The position numbers and the translations under genes were made by a program. Shown one piece after another: positions 6,465 to 13,341 of a stretch of DNA of 13,341 nucleotides. The notes below the pieces were generated by a model. That model saw only the letters and a program-made list of their open reading frames with translations. It searched no databases and had not been told where the DNA came from. Each line of letters begins with the position of its first letter. Positions within the stretch are counted from its first letter, which is position 1. Location of the stretch: positions 1-13,341 of the forward strand of contig CANGMW010000038.1 in NCBI GenBank assembly GCA_947454695.1, read 5' to 3'. Source of the DNA: Comamonadaceae bacterium (GTDB taxonomy: Bacteria > Pseudomonadota > Gammaproteobacteria > Burkholderiales > Burkholderiaceae_C).

Positions 6465-7978
6465 GTCTTGAGAATTTCCCCCCCCTGATGTTCCTGGGGC
6501 TGATCCTGATCATGTTGATCGGGTTCCCGGTCGCATTTTCTTTGGCGGCCCTGGGCCTGCTCAGCGGCTTTATTGCCATCAGCCAAGGCTGGTTCCCTTC
6601 GGCCTTCATGGCCAACCTGCCCCTGAATGTGTTTGGTATTCTGTCCAACGAACTGTTGCTGGCCATTCCCTTCTTCACGCTCATGGGCGCTATTTTGGAG
6701 AAGTGCGGTCTGGCGGAAGACATGCTGGACTCCATGGGCCAGCTCTTTGGCCCCATTCGCGGCGGTCTGGGCTACTCGGTCATCATCGTGGGCTTCATCC
6801 TGGGCGCCATCACCGGCACCGTGGCCGGCCAGGTGATTGCCATGGCCATGATCTCCCTGCCCGTCATGATGCGTTACGGCTACAACATGCGCTACGCCAC
6901 CGGCGTGTTGGCGGCCTCGGGCACCATCACGCAGCTGGTGCCGCCTTCGCTCGTGTTGGTGGTGCTGGCTGACCAGCTGGGCCGCTCGGTGGGCGACATG
7001 TACAAGGGCGCCTGGGGTCCGTCGATCCTGCAAGTGGTGTTCTTTGCCATCTACACCTTCATCCTCACCCGTGTGCGCCCGAGCTACCTGCCGGGTGTGC
7101 CGCCTGAGGCGCGCACGCTCAATGGCTGGGCGCTGTGGAAGAAATGCCTGCGCGGCATCATCCCCTCCGCCATCCTGATTTTTGCGGTGCTGGGCAGCAT
7201 GGGCGGTTTGCCGGGCATTGACTCGGCCATCGCCACCCCGACCGAAGCCGGCGCCATGGGCGCGGTGGGCGCCTTCATTCTGGCCGCGATCCACAAGCGC
7301 TTGAGTTGGACGCTGATCAAAGAAGGCATGACCGGCACCATGCGCATCACCGCCATGGTGGTGTTCATCCTGATCGGCTCGCGCGTGTTCTCCCTGGTGT
7401 TCCAAGGTGTGGACGGCGCCAAATGGATTGAACATTTGCTGACCAACCTGCCGGGTGGCCAAACCGGCTTCCTGATTGTGGTCAACATCTTCATCTTCTT
7501 CCTGGCCTTCTTCCTGGACTTCTTCGAGATCGCCTTCATCATCTTGCCCATGCTCGGCCCCGTCGCGGACAAGATGGGCATCAACATGATCTGGTTCGGC
7601 GTGCTGCTGTGCGTGAACATGCAAACCAGCTTCATGCACCCGCCCTTTGGCTTTGCCCTGTTCTATTTGCGCAGCATTGCCGACACGCTGTTCAAGAACG
7701 GATCGCTGCCGGAGAAGGTGAAGTCACGCGACATTTACCTGGGCTCCATCCCCTGGGTGCTGTTGCAGATTTTGCTGGTCATCGTGGTGATCTTTGTGCC
7801 GCAAACCGTCACGATGTTCCTGGACAAAGAAGTCAAGATCGATCTGGACAAAGTGCAGATTGAAGCTGCGCCGATGCAAGACACCGAGTCCGACAACACC
7901 AACAACCAAAACTCACTGGACGAGATGTTCAAGGATGCTGCCAAGTCGGACGCCGAGCGCGCCCAACAGTCCAAGTGA
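6461..7978 (+). CDS. TRAP transporter large permease subunit (DctM family)
   Basis: This is the large membrane subunit that forms the transport path with DctQ. The 505 residues hold about twelve or more hydrophobic segments. Conserved DctM features include GFPVAFSLAALGLLSG near residues 21-36, LLAIPFFTLMGAILEKCGLA (about 66-85), GAITGTVAGQVIAMAMISLP, a conserved GTITQLVPPSLVLVVLADQ stretch, TPTEAGAMGAVGAF, and DFFEIAFIILPMLGP. The length exceeds the roughly 425-residue DctM type and fits the longer FcbT3/TakM branch. After the last helix there is a polar, probably cytoplasmic or disordered tail of about 51 residues (455-505) rich in Asp, Glu, Asn, Gln and Lys. Translation is coupled to dctQ by an ATGA overlap. 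The two substrate-binding proteins expected to serve it lie downstream on the other strand. Confidence 0.92.
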   Translation: MSLENFPPLMFLGLILIMLIGFPVAFSLAALGLLSGFIAISQGWFPSAFMANLPLNVFGILSNELLLAIPFFTLMGAILEKCGLAEDMLDSMGQLFGPIRGGLGYSVIIVGFILGAITGTVAGQVIAMAMISLPVMMRYGYNMRYATGVLAASGTITQLVPPSLVLVVLADQLGRSVGDMYKGAWGPSILQVVFFAIYTFILTRVRPSYLPGVPPEARTLNGWALWKKCLRGIIPSAILIFAVLGSMGGLPGIDSAIATPTEAGAMGAVGAFILAAIHKRLSWTLIKEGMTGTMRITAMVVFILIGSRVFSLVFQGVDGAKWIEHLLTNLPGGQTGFLIVVNIFIFFLAFFLDFFEIAFIILPMLGPVADKMGINMIWFGVLLCVNMQTSFMHPPFGFALFYLRSIADTLFKNGSLPEKVKSRDIYLGSIPWVLLQILLVIVVIFVPQTVTMFLDKEVKIDLDKVQIEAAPMQDTESDNTNNQNSLDEMFKDAAKSDAERAQQSK

Positions 7979-8013
7979 ACACGATGCCCCAAGGTGTACG
8001 CGAGGAACAGCCC

Positions 8014-8439
8014 ATGGCCGAAGGGCCGGCTTTTCCTCGATCCACCAAATGGCTGGCCGGGCTGCTGATGGCAGCCCTTTTTTATTGGGGCGTTCGGCTG
8101 ATCACGACATCGGCCGTGGACATCACCTGGGGCAGCGGCAGCTTCATGGGCATGACCACACTCTTGCTCGCCTATGTGTACTACTGGATGCTGATCAGCC
8201 GCACCCGCATTGATGCGCACACCATCGAGCAAACCTGGTTGTGGCCCAAACGGGTGGAGATTGCCCAGATCACGCAGGTGAAGTTCATCTTCATCCCCTA
8301 CATGGACTGGCTGATTGCACCGCGCATGGTGGTGAAGGTCACCGGACGCGGCAGCTATGTGTTCAATGCCGCCGAGCCCCGTGTGCTGCAAGCCTTTGCC
8401 CGGTTGAGCCTGGGGCCTGCCCTGCCCCCGGGCCTCTAA
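8014..8439 (+). CDS. Small membrane protein of unknown function, two helices plus possible PH-like domain
   Basis: I do not recognise a named family. The 141-residue product has two hydrophobic segments (about 13-32 and 43-62), then a soluble part (64-135). That part alternates short beta-like strands and ends in a helix (EPRVLQAFARLSLG), a pattern resembling bacterial PH domains: TRIDAHTIEQTW, then a VEIAQITQVKFIFIP strand pair, then RMVVKVTGRGSYVFNA. The ATG at 8014 is chosen because GAGGA (8002-8006) lies 7 bases before it. In-frame alternatives are ATG at 7984 and GTG at 7975, the latter overlapping the dctM stop. It follows dctM by 35 bases on the same strand and ends just before a terminator, so it is probably the last gene of the TRAP membrane operon. 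A role in transporter assembly or regulation is only a guess. Confidence 0.72.
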   Translation: MAEGPAFPRSTKWLAGLLMAALFYWGVRLITTSAVDITWGSGSFMGMTTLLLAYVYYWMLISRTRIDAHTIEQTWLWPKRVEIAQITQVKFIFIPYMDWLIAPRMVVKVTGRGSYVFNAAEPRVLQAFARLSLGPALPPGL

Positions 8440-8443
8440 ATAA

Positions 8444-8474
8444 AAAAGCCCGCGCCATCACGGCACGGGCTTTT
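8444..8474. terminator. Bidirectional rho-independent terminator
   Basis: A 9 bp stem, AAAAGCCCG (8444-8452) with CGGGCTTTT (8466-8474), continues after one mismatch into GCC/GGC with a 5-base loop. A T-run follows on the plus strand and the A-run at 8442-8447 gives a T-run on the minus strand. It sits between the convergent stops at 8439 and 8492, so it can end both transcripts. Confidence 0.88.
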
Positions 8475-8491
8475 GTTCGGAGCGTTCAGGT

Positions 8492-9571
8492 TCAGAGTTT
8501 TTGCGACTGCATGAACTGGTCGAAACGCATTTCGGTGAAACGGAACCACAGGTTCTGATCGCGGCGGAAGGCGGAGAAGTCCTCGTACACCTTTTTCCAA
8601 TTGGGGTTCTTGGCGTTGAGTTCGTCATACACCGCCATAGATTCTTTGAACGCCAGGTCCATCACGTCTTTGGGGAAAGGCAGCACCTTGGTTTTGGCGC
8701 CCACCAACTGCTTCAAGGCGGTCGGGTTTTTGGCGTCGTACTTGGCCTGCATATCGATGTGGGCCATGCCCGCTGCGGCTTCCACGATGGCCTTGTTCTC
8801 GGGTGAGAGGCTCTCGTAGGCCTTGGTGTTGACAAACACGTCCAGCTGAGGACCGCCCTCCCACCAGCCGGGGTAGTAGTAGTAAGGCGCCACCTTGTTA
8901 AAGCCCAGTTTCTGGTCGTCATACGGACCCACCCACTCGGCCGCGTCAATGGTGCCTTTTTCCAGCGCCTGGTAAATCTCGCCGCCGGGAATGTTTTGCG
9001 GCACGCCACCCATGCGCTCGATCACGCGGCCGGCAAAACCGCCCACGCGGAATTTCAAGCCCTTCATATCTTTGACGCTCTTGATCTCTTTGCGGTACCA
9101 GCCACCCATTTGCGCACCGGTGTTGCCGGCGGGGAAGTTGATGATGTTGTAGTTTTTGTAAAACTCACGCATGAGTTTCAAACCGTTGCCTTCAAACATC
9201 CAAGCCGTCATCTGACGGCTGTTCAGGCCGAAAGGAATGGCGCAGCCCAGTGCAAAGGTTTCGTCCTTGCCAAAGAAATAGTAGGGGGCCGTGTGCGCGC
9301 ATTCGACGGTGGCGTTTTGCACGCCGTCGACCACGCCAAAGGCGGGCATCAACTCGCCGGCCGCGTGCACGGAGATGGTGAATTTACCGCCACTCAATTC
9401 CGACACTTTTTTGGCAAACACTTCCGCGCCGCCGTAAATGGTGTCCAGTGATTTGGGGAAGCTGGAAGCCAGGCGCCAGCGAATGGTGGCCTGCGCGTGA
9501 ACCGCAGGGGCCACGCCGGCAGCCAAAACGCCTGCCAAACCGGCTTGTTTGATGATGGAACGACGATCCAT
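8492..9571 (-). CDS. TRAP transporter substrate-binding protein, TakP/FcbT1-like (paralogue 1)
   Basis: This periplasmic receptor should bind an organic acid and hand it to DctQM. The 359-residue protein begins with a twin-arginine-like signal (MDRRSIIKQAG, hydrophobic stretch, likely cleavage after AVHA at residue 26), so it may be exported folded by Tat. The mature part follows the DctP fold: IRWRLASSFPKSLDTIYGGAE-type start, AGELMPAFGVVDGV (71-84), GNTGAQMGGW (149-158), GLKFRVGG with the conserved ligand-carboxylate Arg (R175), PGGEIYQALEKGTIDAAEWVG (about 195-215) and PGWWEGG. The Q-R-EW set matches the 2-oxo-acid-binding TakP subgroup, so a small 2-oxo or hydroxy acid is a reasonable guess. 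AAGGAG (9579-9584) lies 7 bases before the ATG. The gene has its own upstream terminator and downstream terminator, hence a single-gene transcript. Confidence 0.9.
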   Translation of the reverse strand: MDRRSIIKQAGLAGVLAAGVAPAVHAQATIRWRLASSFPKSLDTIYGGAEVFAKKVSELSGGKFTISVHAAGELMPAFGVVDGVQNATVECAHTAPYYFFGKDETFALGCAIPFGLNSRQMTAWMFEGNGLKLMREFYKNYNIINFPAGNTGAQMGGWYRKEIKSVKDMKGLKFRVGGFAGRVIERMGGVPQNIPGGEIYQALEKGTIDAAEWVGPYDDQKLGFNKVAPYYYYPGWWEGGPQLDVFVNTKAYESLSPENKAIVEAAAGMAHIDMQAKYDAKNPTALKQLVGAKTKVLPFPKDVMDLAFKESMAVYDELNAKNPNWKKVYEDFSAFRRDQNLWFRFTEMRFDQFMQSQKL

Positions 9572-9663
9572 GAGCGAACTCCTTTTGGGTATTGATGTGA
9601 ATCAAGCCGCAGTCTAGGCAGGCCGGCTTCCCACCGGCTTAGGGATTTACCCGCAAAAGCATG
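9572..9663 (-). promoter_or_regulatory. Upstream region of TRAP binding-protein gene 1
   Basis: Because the preceding transcript ends at the terminator just to the right, this 92 bp should hold the promoter of paralogue 1. It contains CAGTCTAGG at 9610-9618, shared with the upstream region of paralogue 2. It also contains a direct repeat CCGGCTT at 9623-9629 and 9634-9640, spaced 11 bases start to start, about one helical turn. I see no clear -35/-10 pair, which would suit an activator-dependent promoter. Confidence 0.4.
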
Positions 9664-9697
9664 AAAAAAAGCCCGCGGCACGTAGCGTCGCGGGCTT
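9664..9697 (-). terminator. Rho-independent terminator after TRAP binding-protein gene 2
   Basis: AAGCCCGCG (9669-9677) pairs perfectly with CGCGGGCTT (9689-9697), with a small ACG/CGT inner stem in the loop. On the minus strand the stem is followed by a run of seven T (A-run at 9664-9670). It lies 48 bases after the paralogue 2 stop and separates the two tandem genes into different transcripts. Confidence 0.88.
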
Positions 9698-9744
9698 GGG
9701 ACTGACAGGTCGCGCCGTGATGGCAGCGACAGGTCAATGCAGTT

Positions 9745-10824
<1,080 letters not shown>

Positions 10825-10969
10825 GGTTAATCTCCTAAAAATAACAGCTGAGAGTGTAATCCGGCGCGCGCGACTCAAAGCTATAAGCCCTGAGGACACG
10901 CCTTAATTCAGTCTAGGGGCTGCACAAGTTCCAACTTTGTTCTAGCTCAAACTTTGGCGGACTTCGCTA
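10825..10969 (-). promoter_or_regulatory. Intergenic region upstream of TRAP binding-protein gene 2, after dxs
   Basis: This 145 bp spacer follows the dxs stop on the same strand. No intrinsic terminator for dxs is evident, so read-through from dxs is possible. It contains CAGTCTAGG at 10909-10917 (TTCAGTCTA from 10907), shared with the other TRAP upstream regions. It also holds a direct repeat AACTTTG at 10933-10939 and 10950-10956 (17-base period). The Shine-Dalgarno sequence AGGAGA is at 10831-10836. A convincing sigma-70 promoter is not visible. Confidence 0.4.
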
Positions 10970-12841
10970 TCAAGCACCCTGGTCGAGCGCAAAGCGGCGA
11001 CGAATCGACGCTTCAATGCCCGCGGCGTCCAGCCCCTGCAAGGCCATGAGTTTGGCCGGGTCACCGTGCTCGATGAACCTATCGGGCAAGCCCAGTTGCA
11101 GCACGGGCTTGAGCACGCCAGCTGCTTGCAAGGCCTCGCCCACCGCACTGCCCGCCCCGCCCATCACGGCCCCATCTTCCACCGTGACCAGCGCATCGTG
11201 CGTGGCCGCCACTTGAAGCAAGAGCGCCGTGTCCAGCGGCTTGGCCCAGCGCATATTCACCACCGTGGCGTTGAGTTGCTCGCCCACGGCCAAGGCGGGG
11301 TAGAGCAAAGTGCCGAAGGCCAGAATGGCCATGCGCTGGCCTTGCCGTCGGATCTCGCCTTTGCCAAAAGGCAGCGCTTGCAAACCTGGCTGCGGGGTGA
11401 CGCCCACGCCGGCCCCGCGCGGGTAGCGTACGGCCACCACATGGTCTTGCTCAAAGGCGGTGCTGAGCAACTGGCGGCACTCGTTCTCATCGGCCGGGCA
11501 CGCGACGCTCACATTGGGGATACAGCGCAGGTAAGCGATGTCATAGGCGCCGGCGTGCGTGGGGCCATCGGCACCCACCAAGCCGGCACGGTCCAGCGCC
11601 AGCACCAGCGGCAGCTTTTGCAAGGCCACATCATGGATGAGCTGGTCGTAGCCGCGTTGCAAAAAGGTGGAGTAAATCGCCAGCACCGGTTTGAGGCCTT
11701 CACAGGCCAGTCCCGCAGCAAAGGTCACCGCGTGTTGTTCAGCAATGCCCACGTCGTAATAACGCTCAGGGAAACGGCGATGGAATTCCACCATGCCTGA
11801 GCCCTCGCGCATGGCCGGGGTGATGCCCACCAGTCGCTTGTCCTGCTCGGCCATGTCGCACAGCCACTGACCAAACACCTGGGTGAACGTGGTCTTGGGC
11901 GGCAGTACGGGTTTTTGCAGCCCCACAGCCAAATCGAATTTGCCCGGGCCGTGGTAGGCCACCGGGTCGGCTTCAGCGAGTTGGTAGCCTTGGCCCTTTT
12001 TCGTCACCACATGCAGGAACTGCGGCCCTTTGAGGTGCTTGATGTTCTCCAGCGTCGGGATGAGCGACTCCAGATCATGGCCATCGATCGGACCGATGTA
12101 GTTAAAGCCAAACTTTTCGAACAAGGTGGCAGGCACCACCATGCCTTTGGCATGTTCTTCAAACCGTTTAGCCAGCTCAAACAGGGGCGGCGCACCTTTG
12201 AGCACCTGCTTACCCACCGATTTGGCAGCCGCATAAAACTGTCCGCTCATGAGCTGGGCCAGGTAGCGGTTCAGCGCCCCCACCGGCGGGCTGATGCTCA
12301 TATCGTTGTCGTTGAGCACCACCAAGAGCTTGCAGTCTTCCACGCCACCGTGGTTGAGCGCCTCAAACGCCATACCCGCGGTCAAGGCGCCGTCACCGAT
12401 CACCGCAATCGCATGGCGGTCTTCGCCTTTTTGCCGGGCGGCCAGGGCCATGCCCAGCGCTGCAGAAATCGAGGTGCTGGAGTGCGCGGTGCCAAAGGCG
12501 TCGTACGCACTCTCCGAGCGCTGAGGGAAACCCGACAGGCCACCGAGCTGGCGCAAGCTGGGCATGCGGTCGCGCCGGCCGGTGAGGATTTTGTGCGGGT
12601 AGGTCTGGTGGCCCACGTCCCACACCAGCCGGTCATGCGGCGTGTTGAAGACAAAGTGCAGGGCCACGGTGAGTTCCACCGTACCGAGGTTGGAGCTCAG
12701 GTGCCCGCCGGTTTTGGACACGGTGTCGAGCAAGTAGGCACGCAACTCGTCTGCCAGCACTTTGAGCTGGGGACGCGTCAAGTGACGAAGGTCTGCAGGG
12801 TCGTTGATGGTCTGCAGCAAGGGGTAGTCGGAAGAAGGCAT
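10970..12841 (-). CDS. dxs: 1-deoxy-D-xylulose-5-phosphate synthase
   Basis: This cytoplasmic thiamine-diphosphate enzyme condenses pyruvate and glyceraldehyde 3-phosphate to DXP, the first step of the MEP isoprenoid pathway. The 623-residue length is normal. The N-terminal domain has GGHLSSNLG with the active-site His (H47), WDVGHQTYPHKILTGR (74-89) and the thiamine-binding motif from GDG (149-151) to NDN (177-179). The transketolase-like middle domain holds YDVGIAEQHAVTFAAG with the catalytic Glu (E368), and DRAGLVGADGPTHAG with H429. The C-terminal domain carries the regular NMRWAKPLD and VTVEDGAVMGGAGSAV stretches. The ATG at 12841 is only 5 bases after the ispA stop and has a weak Shine-Dalgarno sequence, so translation is probably coupled to ispA. 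This ispA-dxs order is common in proteobacteria and puts both pathway genes in one operon. Confidence 0.97.
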   Translation of the reverse strand: MPSSDYPLLQTINDPADLRHLTRPQLKVLADELRAYLLDTVSKTGGHLSSNLGTVELTVALHFVFNTPHDRLVWDVGHQTYPHKILTGRRDRMPSLRQLGGLSGFPQRSESAYDAFGTAHSSTSISAALGMALAARQKGEDRHAIAVIGDGALTAGMAFEALNHGGVEDCKLLVVLNDNDMSISPPVGALNRYLAQLMSGQFYAAAKSVGKQVLKGAPPLFELAKRFEEHAKGMVVPATLFEKFGFNYIGPIDGHDLESLIPTLENIKHLKGPQFLHVVTKKGQGYQLAEADPVAYHGPGKFDLAVGLQKPVLPPKTTFTQVFGQWLCDMAEQDKRLVGITPAMREGSGMVEFHRRFPERYYDVGIAEQHAVTFAAGLACEGLKPVLAIYSTFLQRGYDQLIHDVALQKLPLVLALDRAGLVGADGPTHAGAYDIAYLRCIPNVSVACPADENECRQLLSTAFEQDHVVAVRYPRGAGVGVTPQPGLQALPFGKGEIRRQGQRMAILAFGTLLYPALAVGEQLNATVVNMRWAKPLDTALLLQVAATHDALVTVEDGAVMGGAGSAVGEALQAAGVLKPVLQLGLPDRFIEHGDPAKLMALQGLDAAGIEASIRRRFALDQGA

Positions 12842-12846
12842 GGGCG

Positions 12847-13341
12847 TTAACGGATCCGATGGACCACCCTGTGAGCCAGGGCAGTAAGGGCGCGCGTGTC
12901 GTTCAAAGCGCTGCTTTTCAAAGCACTCAACGCTTGTTCAAGTAACTCGTTGGCATAGGCTTTGGACTGCGCCAGCCCCAGAATGGACACATAGGTGGGC
13001 TTGTCGTTTTGCGCGTCTTTGCCCGCTGTTTTACCAAGGGTGGCGGAGTCGGCGGTGACATCCAAAATATCATCCACCACCTGAAACGCCAAACCGATGG
13101 CCGCGCCGAACTGGGCCAGCGCCGCTTGCGTGGCGGGTGCTGTGTTGCCACACGCAGCACCCATGAGCACACTGGCTTGGAGCAAAGCGCCGGTCTTAAG
13201 GCGGTGCATTTCTCGCAACTGGGCCTCATCGAGCGTGCGCCCTACACTGGCCAGATCAATGGCCTGACCACCCGCCATGCCGGCACTGCCCGCGGCCAGG
13301 GAGAGCAATCGGCACAGCTGCGCTTGCATGCGCTCGGGCAC
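12847..13341 (-). CDS. ispA: Polyprenyl (farnesyl) diphosphate synthase, C-terminal part (truncated by window edge)
   Basis: IspA-type enzymes add isopentenyl diphosphate to dimethylallyl and geranyl diphosphate to give farnesyl diphosphate. Only the last 164 residues or so are in the window: the frame is open to base 13341, so the N-terminal half, including the first Asp-rich motif, lies beyond the edge. Visible are AGMAGGQAIDL (20-30), the LKTGALLQASVLMGA helix (48-62), and the second Asp-rich, magnesium-binding motif FQVVDDILD (about 85-93). GKTAGKDAQNDKPTYVSILG follows at about 102-121, typical of the short-chain bacterial family. The gene is immediately upstream of dxs with 5 bases between them. 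The ispA name rests on the dxs linkage and these motifs; a geranylgeranyl synthase cannot be wholly excluded without the chain-length region. Confidence 0.93.
   Translation of the reverse strand: MPERMQAQLCRLLSLAAGSAGMAGGQAIDLASVGRTLDEAQLREMHRLKTGALLQASVLMGAACGNTAPATQAALAQFGAAIGLAFQVVDDILDVTADSATLGKTAGKDAQNDKPTYVSILGLAQSKAYANELLEQALSALKSSALNDTRALTALAHRVVHRIR

Noticed and set aside
6443..7639. Long open frame (398 codons) antisense to dctM
   Set aside because: Its His/Gln/Gly-rich composition is the usual mirror of codon bias in a G+C-rich membrane-protein gene. The plus strand has clear DctM motifs and an ATGA-coupled start.
7975..8013. GTG at 7975 or ATG at 7984 as start of the small membrane protein
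   Set aside because: Possible through coupling to the dctM stop, but neither has a Shine-Dalgarno sequence, whereas the ATG at 8014 does.
10825..10899. N-terminal extension of binding-protein gene 2 to an upstream start at 10899
   Set aside because: The extension would bury the twin-arginine signal. The ATG at 10824 has a good Shine-Dalgarno sequence and matches the paralogue's start.

Overview
The window reads as ordinary chromosomal DNA of a betaproteobacterium, most likely order Burkholderiales and perhaps family Comamonadaceae. The basis is protein character (GlnRS, Dxs, twin-arginine TRAP binding proteins, a SenA-like enzyme), moderately high G+C, and a tight ispA-dxs pair. Genus cannot be fixed by eye. 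I see no insertion sequence, phage gene, CRISPR array, tRNA or rRNA.

Layout, left to right. (1) The 3' part of glnS (+) runs in from the left edge. (2) A three-gene tungstate-type ABC transporter operon on the minus strand, tupB-tupC-tupA, converges on glnS; a hairpin-rich 59 bp spacer separates them. (3) A divergent plus-strand regulator with a ModE/LysR-like winged helix and a molybdate/tungstate-binding-like C-terminal domain shares a 49 bp spacer with tupB. (4) A minus-strand EgtB/SUMF1-family nonheme-iron enzyme that looks like selenoneine synthase SenA has no senB or senC beside it. (5) A plus-strand TRAP transporter pair, small (DctQ) and large (DctM) membrane subunits, is followed by a small two-helix membrane protein with a possible PH-like domain. 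(6) A bidirectional terminator follows, then two tandem minus-strand TRAP substrate-binding protein genes, about 80% identical, the upstream one closed by its own terminator. (7) dxs and the 3' part of ispA (minus strand) run off the right edge.

How the genes work together. TupABC should import tungstate (possibly molybdate), and its divergent neighbour is the natural oxyanion-responsive regulator. The two binding proteins, related to TakP/FcbT1 (2-oxo acids and similar carboxylates), probably feed the single DctQM permease; they face it rather than sharing its operon. A 7-base motif, CAGTCTA, lies upstream of all three TRAP transcription units and may be a common regulatory site. IspA and Dxs supply isoprenoid precursors by the MEP pathway.

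No wholly new system is evident. The points most worth a second look are the one-permease/two-receptor TRAP arrangement with its shared upstream motif and extra membrane protein, the stand-alone SenA-like enzyme, and the compact tup/regulator intergenic region.
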